NCBI GenBank assembly: GCA_037074765.1
Contig: JBAMDO010000413.1
Coordinates: 1 to 23,720 of the forward strand
Direction: 5' to 3'
Length of the DNA: 23,720 nucleotides
Origin: Mansonella perstans
Lineage: Eukaryota; Nematoda; Chromadorea; Rhabditida; Onchocercidae
Shown: one piece after another, positions 1 to 11,721 of the stretch
Numbering within the stretch: the first letter of the stretch is position 1
How the letters are laid out: every line of letters starts with the position of its first letter
Notes under the pieces: generated by a model
The model's input: only the letters and a program-made list of their open reading frames with translations
What the model was told of the DNA's origin: nothing
Database searches by the model: none
Program-made: the position numbers and the translations under genes

Positions 1-127
1 CATCCTGTCAATTGTCTGTCGGTTGATCCAAGAAAATTAGATCAAAAAACTGCCATGCGTGAATAATACTATAAGATTCAGTAAAACTTGTTTTTATACA
101 ACTTTGAAAACTCTTTAAATGACTTAC

Positions 128-2004
128 GAGAACGCCAACACTTTTCAAAGCTTCAATTTTATCAGCAGCAGTTCCTTTACCACCCGCAATAATCGCACCA
201 GCATGTCCCATTCGTCGACCTGGTGGTGCAGTCTGCCCAGCAATGAATGATACCACTGGCTTAGCATTCGGTCCCTAAGCAAATTAAATCGTCGTCATTA
301 AATCGAAAAGAAATTACACACTCTTTTTGCCATACTTTGATACTGGACGAATCAGCAAAAAAAATACCGAATTATTTTCCTTCAAGAATTCAGCAGCTTT
401 TTCTTCATCTTGTCCACCAATTTCACCAATTAAAATAATACCTGCAAAAACGCTTGCAAATTTCTCTCTTTTAATTCATGAAGTGAAAAAAAAAAGAAAA
501 GAGAAGACAAAGTGTGAAAATCTAACCTTTAGTTTGAGGATCCTTCAAGAAAATGTCAAGACAATCTATGAAATTTGTGCCGTTGAATGGATCACCGCCA
601 ATGCCAACGCATAATGTTTGTCCAAGACCACAAACTGTAGTTTGATGAACTGCCTCATATGTAAGAGTCCCAGACCGTGAAACGACGCCAATAACTCCTT
701 TTTGATGTATGTGCCCCGGCATAATACCTATTTTGCATTCTTCAGGCTAAAAGATTGAGCAAAAAATGTTACATCCCTATCAAAAAGAGCTAAATGCAAA
801 TAAATTTCAGAAAAAAGCATGATACTTTTATAACTGAAAGTTCAGAACAGCTTATTTGCGCAACACTCCGCACCTAACTTCTATATGATTCCGCATTCAA
901 TAAAGGCAAAACATTACACAAATTATGCCAGGACAATTCGGACCAAGCAGACGAGTTTTGTTTTGTTTCATTAATTTATTTCGAACTTTAACCATATCTT
1001 GTTGCGGCACACCTTCTGTGACACAAACTACCAATGGGATTTCCGCATCTATAGCTTCTTCGATCGCTTTTGCTGCAAAGCGTGCTGGTACATATATTAC
1101 TGATGCATCCGCACCTGTTGCCTCACGAGCCTGAAATTCTGCGATATACTCCAAAGTGAAAAATACATCAATAAGACTATATCAATATTATGTACGATTT
1201 AATTATCCAGTATGACTGCCAATATCATTTATTTCAAATTTCAGAGCACAAGATATTAGTACAACATTTTATATGTATATGTTTATATATATATGCATAT
1301 ATCTAACAGGGAAATCAATAAAAGTTGCAGCTAATGTCTATCTACCATTAAAACTGACAAAAAGCCGCAAGATTTAAACTAACTTCTTTGACAGTACCAA
1401 ATACGGGCCTTTCAAGATGCATTGTACCAGCCTTGCTTGGAGAAACACCTCCAACAACATTAGTATTATAATCGATCATTTGCTGACCATGAAAAGTTGC
1501 CTAAATTAAAAAACAGTGAACACTCGCCAAGTCTAGTAACTTCGATCCTTAAGTGTTATTTTACAAAAACATTATGGATTACCGGAATCAGCAAAGTATT
1601 CAGTGCGTAGGGTTGAGGATAATGGGATCATTATCTGCCGGATACGATAATACATATGTATTGCTTGCAAGAAATGCAAATTCACAAGTAGTATCATACA
1701 CCTGATCTGTCCACTGGCATATTACACTGTTTTTTACTGGTTATCAACGGTTTAGAGGTAAAACAAGCAAATGAATAGAACCTGCTTCCCAGTGAATCCC
1801 TGAATTATCACCTTCGTGTTTTTATTGATTCGTAACGCACTTCGAGTACTCGTATAATTCCGTAGCAATCCTAAAACGTCAAATAGCATAGGTTACTACG
1901 ACCACATCACAACTTTTTCTCTCATTACATTTCAAATAATTTAACTAACCTGTACTAAATGCATACGTTTGCTGGCCAAGCCTAATTGTTTTAAACGAAG
2001 ACAT
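128..2004 (-). CDS. SUCLG1: Succinyl-CoA ligase alpha subunit, mitochondrial (3' end outside window)
   Basis: The product is the alpha subunit of succinyl-CoA synthetase, which interconverts succinyl-CoA and succinate with GTP or ATP formation in the mitochondrial TCA cycle. I assembled seven coding exons (minus strand, high to low): 2004-1950, 1870-1782, 1500-1384, 1130-918, 746-527, 441-368 and 274-128. All have GT..AG introns and matching phase, giving 305 residues. Seen: an N-terminus rich in R/S/T and poor in acidic residues ([18 protein letters not shown]...), as expected for mitochondrial import; the CoA-binding GFTGKQ segment (residues 43-48); [41 protein letters not shown]; and [16 protein letters not shown], whose His280 is the phosphorylated histidine of the family. 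Human SUCLG1 has 346 residues and only about 20 follow the last point seen, so one further exon must lie left of position 1. Odd: VC replaces the usual QV after HQTT. Identification is very secure. Confidence 0.97.
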
Positions 2005-2018
2005 TACAAAAATTTGAT

Positions 2019-2025
2019 CCTGAAA
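2019..2025 (-). promoter_or_regulatory. Probable trans-splice (spliced leader) acceptor or 5'UTR intron acceptor of SUCLG1
   Basis: Reading the minus strand, ATTTCAG ends at 2020, 15 bases before the SUCLG1 ATG (2004-2002). A consensus 3' splice site so close to a start codon with no coding exon before it is typical of spliced-leader addition in nematodes. It could also close an intron in the 5' untranslated region. Confidence 0.45.
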
Positions 2026-3640
2026 TGTATCAAATTGTTTACCAGGAAGTATTCGAAAACGATATCAAAGAATATTCGAAAATGATATCAATCAAAAGTC
2101 TTCGCTATGAAATGAGAGCAAATTTAAAACACTGAAATAGATAGCTAGGGACGAGCAAGGCAAGAAAAAAGTTGGCAGGGAAAAAAAAACAACAAAGAAT
2201 CACTGAAAGCGACCTAAAATGAATGATAAATAGTTTGAGATCTCTCGGGAACACATCAAAAAATTAGAAATATATTTTTTTACAATGCTTTGTTGAAACT
2301 TGATGAAACAGTTACAAAGGTTTTTGCTAGAACTCTGCAGTATCTTGATGAAATGACCGGGAATAGATTCACTGCTAACCAATCGGAATGAGACGAAGAG
2401 AGGAAAATTCACTGCCCAAACGGTTGGCAAAGATATCTATTTAGCAAAGTTCAGTTATGGTTGCGCCTTGAAACAACGCACTTGGTCCCATCACTTATTC
2501 AGTATTTCGGTGTGCACGTCTCGGATTTACGATATCAACATTCTTTCCGTGGTGATGTGCAATATTGGGTGTGGTTGAGCAATCGTGATAGTGGACATGC
2601 ATCACTAAATGCAAAAGTAATTATAAAATGAAAATTACTATTTTGAATTATTCTTAAAAAGCCTTTATGTAACAACGAAGTTGAAAAATGAAAAAATCAA
2701 ATTACGGCGGCACCATTTCCCATTGCTTTTCCCGGGATGTCTGAAAGGCATAACGTAAATTTTCTCGTAAAAATTCTATGTTTGTTCTATCATTGATCTG
2801 AGAATTAGTTTAGATAAAATGATTCGACAAAATCAAAATTTATCAAATCGAAAAATTTTTTGATAAAGTCAAAAAAAATTTATTAAATTCTAGTATTCCA
2901 AACATATTCGATTGGAAGGAAAAACTGCTGAGAACGAAGTGACAAAGATTATTCGAATTGCAAAATTGCTCTATAGTTTCTCAATATTTGTGCATATATA
3001 CATATACACATGTTTCTGATACACAAGCATGCCGATTTCCAAATACTATCCTGTAATTGCTTCCTCCCAGATCCAGATAATCTCTGTCATACCTGATAAA
3101 TCTGCGAACACTAAAGCGATTTATATGAAACGAAAATGGAAAATTCCATATTTTCAAATTATGCTATCAGGAAAGGATCCAGCTGGCTAGAACTTTCTGG
3201 GCCAATTGATATCATTACTGTTCAGAACTCAGACTATTGCTAAGTATGGGAAATGCTAACGTTAAGGAATTAGTACTTTACCTTAAAATTATATCGAAAT
3301 AATCTTTCGGAAAGTTTGTTTCCACGTACTTTTTCTCGTACGTATTGAGCGTGCGTGTTGGGTAGCTCACTAATATTTTATGTTTTCGTAAATTATTGCT
3401 GATTGCAATATCATTAACTCGAACTATAAAAGATTTTTTTTTGAGGGAGTTGATTCTGCCTGCTGCTGTCAATTTTCAGAAATGCAATTTTTGTTCATAT
3501 GATAGAATTTCATCGATTACAATAACTTGAAGCCATTCAAAGTCACATGCAATAACTAAGTGAAGGAAAACAAAAAATGCCAAATTTTTAAACTTCTAGG
3601 AGTTACAGTTTTCAATGTCAATATTAACAAATTCTGATGC
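2022..3640. other. Region between SUCLG1 and the G-alpha gene
   Basis: This 1.6 kb lies between two minus-strand genes. Most of it is A/T-rich, but the patches around 2340-2620, 3050-3250 and 3300-3470 are richer in G+C and stay open in one or more frames. They are described separately as a candidate gene. No tRNA, repeat family or recognisable protein was seen. If the two flanking genes formed an operon, this spacing would be long. Confidence 0.6.
2495..3472 (-). CDS. Weak candidate three-exon gene (or relic), unrecognised
   Basis: Three open segments on the minus strand join in phase through plausible splice sites. Segment A is about 3472-3282 (open from a TGA just upstream; donor AAG|GTAAAG). 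Segment B is 3110-3025 (acceptor GCTTTAG; donor CTT|GTGTAT). Segment C is 2604-2495 (acceptor GCATTTAG; stop TAA at 2497-2495). A encodes about 64 residues including VSYPTRTLNTYEKKYVETNF, B encodes VRRFIRYDRDYLDLGGSNYR and a few more, and C encodes about 35 residues rich in His and ending in RRAHRNTE. I found no convincing start codon or upstream exon and recognise no family. The orientation matches both neighbours, so it could be a middle gene or a decayed one. The plus strand under segment C is also open (see findings), which weakens this call. Confidence 0.2.
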
Positions 3641-3658
3641 AGAGCACGAAATCAAATT

Positions 3659-3664
3659 TTTATT
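3659..3664 (-). terminator. Poly(A) signal of the G-alpha gene
   Basis: AATAAA on the minus strand, 90 bases after the stop codon of the G12/13-class gene (3756-3754). It is the first canonical hexamer downstream. A 3' untranslated region of roughly 100-120 bases is expected. Confidence 0.65.
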
Positions 3665-3753
3665 GAATTAAAAAACTTCTGATGCATAAGTCTATTCAGA
3701 CATTATCACCATTTCTCCTTATCCCTCATTAACAATGTGTTTCACCACCATTA

Positions 3754-6224
3754 TTACTGCATCATGAGTGCTTTCAAATTTTGCTCCAGAATAGTTTCAC
3801 GACAATCCTTGAATACACGTCTGATATTTTCCGTATCAACAGCTGTCGTAAAATGATAAAAAAAAGGTCGTCGTTTATCACGACGACAATTCTCAAATTT
3901 ATCCAGAAGAAAAAGTTGAACGTGACGCAAACTCTTGTGATCGCCTGAGAAATCAGCAAAGTACTGTCGAATGTCAGATTTTGGAAGCTTCTCTGCAAGA
4001 TTACATTCTTGTATCTATCTAGGAAAAACACCAGGTATGATGTTACTATTTTTTTGTATTTTTGTAAACATATGCTATAGCTTACAACTAAATATATGCC
4101 TTGCTAATTAACCGCCAGAAATATATCATCATAATATTAAATCCTGAAAAAGAACTGAAATTACCTTCAAGTAAATCAGTTTTATTCATAAACAATATTA
4201 TTGAAACGTTGGCGAATGATTTATTATTAACAATTGTTTCAAAAACAGCTCGCGATTCAACAAGACGATTCGTCCTTCGATCTTCAAGGATTACCTGTAG
4301 TGTGAAAAAAGAAACAATTAGCAGTATCTAATTTTGGACAGTATACCTGCTCATGAATTATGAGGTCAATAATTGAGAAAGATTTTCAGAAAAATTTCAA
4401 TCATTAAAATATTATAATAAGACAAATTAAAGCAAGATTACTTGATCATATTCGCATGAAGCAACCATAAATAGTATACTTGTAATACCTTCAAAGCACT
4501 GGAACCATTTTTGTCGCTGTGATCGCTGTCCACCAACATCAATAAATCTGCAAAATTATTTTTAATTTAATTAAAAGTGAAATTTAAGCTAAAAAATATA
4601 TTTTAACCTCATCCTACTACTATAATTGATGCCATTTTCAAACATATTAAAATCTAAGGAAATTACGGCAATGATTTTCTTTTAAAGGTTTTAAAAACCA
4701 AAATTACTTTTAAATTTATTGATATCTGCAAAAATTTGACCAATTTAATGAATGCGATAAATTATAATGAAGTCAATATCTAATTTCACATTACTTGAAT
4801 TAATACCTAAATGAAACTCGTTGTATTTCAAAAACATGTTCGGTTATTCCTCGTGTAGCTTTTCGACAAAATAATATGTCCCGATTAGTTGGACAATAAT
4901 CCGACATTGCTACTCGATTGATATGATTAAAAAAGTACATACAGGAGTCAGACTAAAATTACAACTTTAAATCATATACAAGCAGTTTTAAGAACAAACA
5001 AAAAATAATTATACTAATTAGTAAGCCTAAATAAAGCCGATTTTACATTTGATTAAAATCTCTTCAGAATGAATTACAAAAACTTCATCTTTTTAAAACA
5101 TTAATTTTTACGAATTAGAATTGAAATACTGTAAGTAGATAATAAACTTACAATTTGAAAGAGATTCCGTTGTTCATATGTTTGCTTTACTGACGGATCT
5201 TCCCAGAGATCTCGAATGAGCGGGGCTATTTCGGCAAAAGTAGGCTGATCAATACCTCTCATCATATCTGATGCTGTAAACCTAAAAACTGCTTGAAACC
5301 AAACATAATATATTTTAGATCGTTTTCATTTGTCTAAAACATAATTTCACCTCATAATACAACCAACATGCTTTTGCCTCTCGGGCTTCTCCCAAGCATA
5401 TCCCAGCTTTTGACGTGCATCCAGAAGTACTCTCATTGCCGCAATTACATTCTGCAAATTACAACTTCTGTATTTCGTTGAATTTTGTTTTCAAATCAAT
5501 CGTTTGAAAGTAATAGAACCATTACCAACAGTTCCTCACCTTTTATTGAATGCCAAATGTTAAAAAAAAAATTCATATTTCTTCCTTTCATATATTTCCT
5601 TTTTTTTGTTTTTTATATCTCAATTTTAGCCTAATTTTTGGTTCACAAAATTTAGCATATGTGATTCCATTCCAGCTCAGTCTTGAAATCCATCCGATTG
5701 CTAACCTGATAGATTTGTTGCCGATACGCTCGTACTTCATCAGCAGTGAATTCACCACGACCATTTATAATAACCATTTGTTTGATAAATGTTGATTTTC
5801 CGGATTCTCCTGAGCCCAACAGTAAAATTTTCACCTGTTCCCCAAATAACAAGATAATAGTACAGATTAGAGATAAATTAATTTTTGATAACTTGGAAAG
5901 TACGGAACATTTCCATCAGCTGACAATAATAATCTATACTTCTTGATTCAAATTACAAAGAAAATTGATGAATTAATAAAGCTGTTATCAGCACTGCCAC
6001 TTTTTATTTCAAATTAATCGCTCAAAAGAATTAAACATAACACCAAATTTCAATCAAAGCTATTAATTAATTACTTGTCTACGGAATTGTTTCTGCTCTT
6101 TTTGAAGTAGTTTCTCGATATTTCTTGTATGTTGATCCGTATGCCTTCCACAGCATAAAGCAAATGAAGCTGTCATCATACTGTCACACAATGAACACAC
6201 TGGAACACTGTTAGCATTGCTCAT
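3754..6224 (-). CDS. gpa-12: Heterotrimeric G-protein alpha subunit, G12/13 class (gpa-12-like), complete
   Basis: The product is the GTP-binding alpha subunit that links membrane receptors to downstream effectors; in animals G12/13 classically acts through RhoGEF/Rho. Eight exons on the minus strand: 6224-6075, 5834-5706, 5451-5351, 5281-5152, 4952-4807, 4547-4442, 4294-4165 and 3992-3754. Phases match throughout and give 376 aa (human G-alpha-13 has 377). Seen: P-loop GSGESGKS (57-64, Ser where most have Ala), switch [12 protein letters not shown] with catalytic Arg200, switch II DVGGQR with catalytic Gln226, base-recognition NKTD (291-294), and TTAVDT (346-351). [14 protein letters not shown] and the LKALMMQ tail point to G12/13 rather than Gi, Gq or Gs. 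There is no Gly2, so no N-myristoylation; Cys10, 13, 24 and 25 are possible palmitoylation sites. No Cys at -4, so no pertussis-toxin site. Met16 or Met17 are alternative starts. Confidence 0.95.
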
Positions 6225-6767
6225 TTTTCAATTTCACATTATTACCATTAGTATGGTCCCATCGATTTCATTAATTATAAGCAAGTGATTAATTAGTTAA
6301 AAAACTCCTTACTATCATATGAGCAATCAATTAATGACAGTCAATTAATTTATCGCTTAATTGATTACAATTAGGCATAATTTGCGCTCTATGTAATACA
6401 AATGTATATTGTAATACAAAATAGTCAATCGTAAAAATTAAGTATTTTATACAGTTTTGATAAACCCAATTTCGCCAGTTGCTGATTGAATTGTTGTATA
6501 AAAGGCTTTACAAATTTGATCTTGGATTATCAAATCAAATTAAATTCCAAAATTTCCAAAAAACTAAATGAAGCTTTTGAGTATATCTCCAAAAAGTCCA
6601 CAAAAAAGAAACAGATCGATTTATACCCTTATGATAATATGGTGACAATGCGACAAATTAAACAATATAAAAACATATTCACATGATGCATAAGTTATGT
6701 TAATTATCATACATCAAAAGGCATTCAGAAAGCGATCTTAAAACTTAAAATTTACTTAAAATAAGCA
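6225..6767. other. A/T-rich region upstream of the G-alpha gene
   Basis: This holds the presumed 5' untranslated and promoter region of the G12/13-class gene. I see many ATTAATT-type motifs but no clear splice acceptor within 40 bases of the start codon, and no convincing exon. A 66-codon plus-strand frame at 6486-6686 is Lys/Asn/Ile-rich and typical of chance reading in A/T-rich DNA. Confidence 0.5.
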
Positions 6768-7202
6768 TTTAACAAATTATTGTTACAATATCGTAAAAAT
6801 TCTACCAAATCCATCCCGGACATTCCGAAAGTGATTACACTAAGATGCTAACAATCTCCATTCATACAGATAAAAAATGGAAAAAAAAAAGTAATTTAGA
6901 AAGCTGATAAACAAATGAATCATGCAATTTCTACAAATTTTGATCACTTTTCAAAATGAACACGAGACAGGAAAGAGCAGCACCTGTTCCATCAGGTAAC
7001 TCGGGTACAAAAGATAGTAACATTGATATGATACTATTCGCCGGTCCACTTTCAAAACCCTTGTCCAGTTTTACGAGACATATGTGCCATTACTCGACGA
7101 AGTGTTTCATTTAACAAACATACATCTCACAATATAGAGAAAAATTTCATTGATTTAATCCATTTTTCATAATCCTCAATTGTTGCAGGTTTTAGTTGAT
7201 CA
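6768..7202 (-). pseudogene. Decayed coding sequence, unrecognised
   Basis: On the minus strand from 7202 one frame reads DQLKPATIEDYEKWIKSMKF, meets an in-frame TGA, then continues in the same frame as LLNETLRRVMAHMSRKTGQ. At the run TTTT (about 7063) the frame breaks, and dropping one T would link it to SGPANSIISMLLSFVPELPD and onward to a TAG at 6933-6931. A further open stretch, 6867-6768, reads FGMSGMDLVEFLRYCNNN. These stretches have balanced, protein-like composition unlike the flanks. An intron cannot explain the stop and shift because no GT..AG pair of workable size separates them. It is most likely a pseudogene of an unidentified gene, or an area with assembly errors. An antisense plus-strand frame (6956-7114, 52 codons) also stays open and is the main alternative. 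Confidence 0.4.
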
Positions 7203-8509
7203 GTTCAACGTAACAATCAATTTCATCCATTTTGCAATAATAAAAAAGAAAAAAAAAAAACAAGGAGTGACACAAATTGAAACTCGAAATTCCATTGCAA
7301 TTTTTTTTTCTTTTAGTAGCCAAAAAAAAGCAAAAAAAAGAAAATTAAAGAAAATTTTTTACTTTTCTTTTAAGACAAAATATTTTTTTCGTTTTTTTTC
7401 TGTTTTAATGTCACAGGAATCATATTGATGTAACATTATGAGACATTCCTTATAGATGTCTAATTAAAAAATACTGTAGAAATTTTTTTTTTTTGTTTAA
7501 AAATGAAAAGAATATGTAACAACGAAGCATTTCAAAAAGAAAAAAATGACTTCATAAAAGATAAGAGGAAATATGAACATGTAGTAATGTCAGGTGAAGA
7601 TATTTTCACTCATCTTCTCCCTTCTTTTTTTTCTCTTTTTTTTTTAAAATTTTTTAACTTATACTTTGCTCAACGAAGTTTAAATTTCAACAAATATTTT
7701 TATATTATTATTTTTTTTAAAATGTTTTATATTAATAAAGTTTTTTTACAAAATTTTTTTATATTTTATATTATCAAAGAAAACTTTCTAAAGGAATCTT
7801 TTTTTTTTTTAATAGAAAAAAGAAAAAATAAACACAACAGCAACAGTGATGACATTAATATCAACTAACTTTCTTGAAAAAACTCAAAATTTCAATTAAT
7901 TTAGTTTTATTTAAATTAAGAATTGATAATGAAGTAAAATGCAAATTTTAACGGATAATAGTATTAATCGGCAAATTAATAATTATTTAATAATCGCATT
8001 TGAAATTCACGAAAACAAATAAATTAAAATAAAATAAAAGACTTTGAAAACTATTTAAGAAAATGAAAGAAAAATGAAAAATTTTGATCTTAAAAATGAA
8101 CAGTAATAAAAAATAGCACAACTAAGAGGGAATATTGTAAGCAAGTAAAAAAATTGGAAAGAAAGAGAGAGAGAGAAAGAGAAAAGAAGAGGAAAATGTT
8201 GAGAGCATGATTTCAATCTTTTCGTGTATCTCTCTCTTTCTCTATTTGTGATGATTCATAAACCAAACTGTATTTGAAATTTTGAAAATGATGACGAGAA
8301 CATTGAAATGAGATGAAAGGAATGGCAGGAAGAAAACGAATTGCAACAAAGCATCGCAGCGAATAAAAAATACATACAATGACAACAATGAATTGCGGTA
8401 AAGGAACAAAGGGAATTGGCTTATTATTATAGACACGTTATCATACTAATTAGTTATATGTTAAATTAGACGTTACGCCATTTAATTTACGTGTTTTTTT
8501 TTTTTTTTA
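7203..8509. other. Low-complexity A/T desert
   Basis: Long A and T runs (7240-7420, 7483-7500, 7621-7660, 7795-7815, 8494-8509) dominate. The 121-codon plus frame at 7503-7868 is mainly Phe, Lys, Ile and Asn from these runs and has no splice context, so I do not call it a gene. A GA-rich tract (about 8158-8192) faces a CT-rich tract (about 8227-8242), which could pair over about 11 bases. Confidence 0.6.
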
Positions 8510-8616
8510 TTTTGACAATTTTTGATTTTGTTCTATTTAATTATGACGAATGAAAATAGGTTTTTTCATTCGTCATAAGTCTTCTGTTTCTTTTTTGACA
8601 TTTTTGATTTTGTCCT
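8510..8616. repeat. Perfect hairpin flanked by near-identical direct repeats
   Basis: A 16-bp perfect inverted repeat (TTATGACGAATGAAAA at 8541-8556 and its complement at 8563-8578) has a 6-base loop. On both sides lies an almost identical copy of about 24 bases beginning TTTTGACA (8510-8534 and 8593-8616), differing by one inserted A and one T/C change. The layout direct repeat - hairpin - direct repeat is not expected by chance. It could be a relic of a small inverted-repeat element or a transcribed hairpin. Confidence 0.7.
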
Positions 8617-10180
8617 TTTACCAATCATTAATTAATTTCACCAGCTATTATAGTTTTAATGTAAAAAATTTTCTTTACTTATTCTTTTAAATCTACACGA
8701 CTATTAAAGTAAGGAAAAATTTTGCATTTAAAATTCTAATTAAGAATTTCCATCTCAGTCAATTATTATAATGATAAGGAGGAAAAAGAATGACAACGAA
8801 CTATGACATCAATAAAAATCTTTCCAAACTTTTCTAGAAAAATAAAACTTCTAATTTGTTATTATATTGTAAAATTTTTATTTATAAGAAATTTCAGAAT
8901 AAACAAAGACTAAAAATTTTGAGATTTTTGTTTTTTTTTTTTTTTTTTTCATGGAAATGTCTGACAAACCACACAATAAACCTACTTCAGCATAAAATTT
9001 TAGATCTCTAATTGTTTGATAAGGACACTGTTGAGAATAATTTAAATACCTAAAAGTTCTTCCTAACTTTCCATGAGTATTTATGGATTAAGAATTGTTG
9101 TATAGCCATTGAAATTTTCATTTCAAAATTTCAATTAATCTCAATTAGATAAGCGATCAACTACGATATATATGAGTTCAAATTTAACTCAAATGTTTGT
9201 CCAAATTCAGATGTTAAATACTTTTTTTAAGAAAGTTTTTTCAATTAAAATTTTTTCAATTGAGAACAATAGTATTTTGAACAAATAATATATTTGCTTG
9301 AATTCTTATTTTGGAATAAAATGGAACAGTTTAAGCAAAATTGAAAAGTGAAATCATTAAACTGTATGGAGGAGGAAAAAGTTTTAGAAGAGAAAAGAAT
9401 TTTTTTAAAAATCAATCATTTTACGATTGATTTCTAACTAAAAGGATTCGAAAGAAGTTGATGTGAAAAAAAATGCCAGTAGCATGGCTCTTTTTGAAAT
9501 TGTTTGAAATAATTCCTTTAAATTCATCAATTTTACAAATTGATTCTTAGTGCTTTGCAATGAATGCAAGCATTCCATATGTTTCACATTTGACGAATAA
9601 TATTAGTGCTTAATTTCAAAAACCTCAAGACGTTGATAAATTTCCAAAAATTTCATTCACTACAAAGAAGGCATAAATTTGAGAAAGCAATGAAAGAAAT
9701 TCAAAAAAGTTTTTTTTTTTTTTGCAAATAGAAAATTAGGACAAGAATTTTCTGATTTAATGTAATGAGAAATTATTTCTTTTGTTCATAAAGAAATATA
9801 AAATTTTTCCAAATATTGAGTGAAAAGATAGTTTGAAGTTCAGAAAATGTATGACTTGCAAATGACCTGAATCACAAATGAAGTGAATCAGAAATAATAA
9901 CCACTCACAGATATCAAATTTCAAATGAAGTTCGCATTATTGAATCGAAAATTTGAAAAATTGTTTGCAGTTAATCAAATTTGATGCTGTCTAAAGATTT
10001 CGATTAGTACAGTTTAATCAGTTCAAAAGTTAGGATATGTGGTGCATAAATTTAACCTTACCAAGACATGAAATTCTGAATTGAAATAGTATTTTTTACT
10101 GTAGTATGTTTTAAATGAAGAAGAGAAAAGGGAAACTAATAAAATTAACTATTTTCGAGATATGCTGCATAATTGGGTAA
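8617..10180. other. A/T-rich region without visible genes
   Basis: I see homopolymer T runs (8929-8949, 9711-9723) and diffuse AAATTT-rich sequence. No open frame has balanced composition with splice signals. Confidence 0.6.
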
Positions 10181-10204
10181 TATATATATATATATATATA
10201 TATA
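10181..10204. repeat. (TA)12 microsatellite
   Basis: Twelve uninterrupted TA units. Confidence 0.95.
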
Positions 10205-11480
10205 AGATATATCAGGAATGATTGAATAACAAAATTCATTTTTGAATATTGATAAATAGTAGACGTGATAATAACACTATGAATTCATAACATAAAATTC
10301 AAATGAATGTTTGAATTTGTTTAGCTGAACCATTCAACTCTTGTTAATTGCTTTACAAGTGCGCATGACGAGTTTAGCGTCAATCTTTAACAAAAATAAT
10401 TTGCACTTTATAACAGAGAATATTTCACAAGAGGTTTTTTCGATTGAAATTCTAAATTAGAATTTAGAAACAAATTTCCAGTTAAAATTTGTTTGCTTAA
10501 TTTTTCATTTTGCCCTAAAGAATAAATTTTGTTAATATGAAACACAAAAATATTCAAATTTTTCTGTGGAAGGAATAAAGAACAAACCTATGAAGTAATC
10601 TTTTCTTTTTCTTGCCCTTTAACTTATCATTGGATGCTATCAGATAATTATGATACCTTTAATTATCATAATATTATATTAAAATCCATTTCAAATTTGC
10701 CCATTTTATTCCTCTCTGCTCTCTTTTGAAATATTTCTGTCAAATACAATGGTATTTCTTCTCTCATTTTCTACTGTTTAAAAAATATACATGCTGAAAT
10801 TCTCGTTGGATTATGTTGAATTATAATAACTTGCTAATTTTGAATGATTTAAATTAATTTAAAATTTTCAAAAATATATCAATAAATTTTACAATATTTT
10901 TTTTAATGAATTTTTTAAGCGATTTTAAAATGGCCAAATAAAAATTCGAGCTATGAAAATTTTAGCAATTCAATTGTTGTGAGATTCTCAGAATTTGAAA
11001 AAAATGCAATTCATACAAAGTTTTGATTTTTGATTGACGTAGAAATAAATATATGTCATCACGTCATTATGCGCCATTTCAAAATGTTTTCATAAAAGAT
11101 GAAAAATTTGCTTTTTTTTTTTTTAAAGAAAAAAAAGAGCAAATTTGAAAGTGAAAGGAACTATATGAAATCATCGATATGTCAAAATATTTGTTCAAGC
11201 TGATTTCTTTTTTGCAACACTTGCAGAAAATTTGCTTTTGATCCTTGCATTCATATTTCATTGTACATTTTATCGATCTTTACAATTTAATTAAGCTAAT
11301 GCAAAAGTTTATTAAGCACGACGATGACAAAATAAATCGAATTTGAAAGAATGAATTGAATTAATTTATGATTGGATTAATGACACTTATCTTTTTTTTT
11401 TTTAATTTGACAAATAAAAAATCAAATGTTGCTATTTCTAGCTGATTTCAATGAAAATTCGCAAGCGTTTTATATGCTTC
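10205..11480. other. A/T-rich region without visible genes
   Basis: Unique A/T-rich DNA with short T runs. A 60-codon minus frame at 11261-11079 is Lys/Phe/Ser-rich, lacks splice context and is not supported. Around 10654-10680 a short inverted repeat (ATTATGAT and its complement, 10-base spacer) is present. Confidence 0.55.
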
Positions 11481-11557
11481 TATGTATTGTGCTGTGTGTC
11501 TGTGTGTCTGTGTGTCTGGACGTGTCTGTACATATATGTAGGTATGTGAGTGTGTAT

Positions 11558-11591
<34 letters not shown>

Positions 11592-11653
11592 TGTGTGCGT
11601 ATGTGTGTGTGTTTGTGTGTGTGTGTGTATATGTATGTATGTGTGTGTGTGTA

Positions 11654-11714
<61 letters not shown>

Positions 11715-11721
11715 TATGTAT
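11481..11721. repeat. Large interrupted (GT)n array
   Basis: GT units interrupted by TATG, CTGT and similar variants. The longest clean run is 26 units (11659-11710). It forces long Cys/Val frames on the plus strand and Thr/His frames on the minus strand, which are artefacts. Alternating purine-pyrimidine tracts of this kind can adopt Z-DNA. Confidence 0.95.

Noticed and set aside
1..127. Final SUCLG1 exon within the window
   Set aside because: The family's C-terminal SPAxLG segment does not appear in any minus frame here, so the last exon must lie beyond position 1.
327..1134. Plus-strand frames at 327-614 and 925-1134
   Set aside because: Antisense to SUCLG1 exons.
4101..5946. Plus-strand frames at 4101-4331, 5550-5795 and 5746-5946
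   Set aside because: Antisense to, or within introns of, the well-supported G-alpha gene.
6956..7114. Plus-strand 52-codon frame beginning MNTRQERAAPVPSG
   Set aside because: It has a start and stop, but it is antisense to several separate protein-like segments. I prefer the relic on the minus strand, without certainty.
7503..7868. 121-codon plus-strand frame
   Set aside because: Phe/Lys/Ile/Asn-rich reading of T and A runs, no acceptor or donor, no domain-like pattern.
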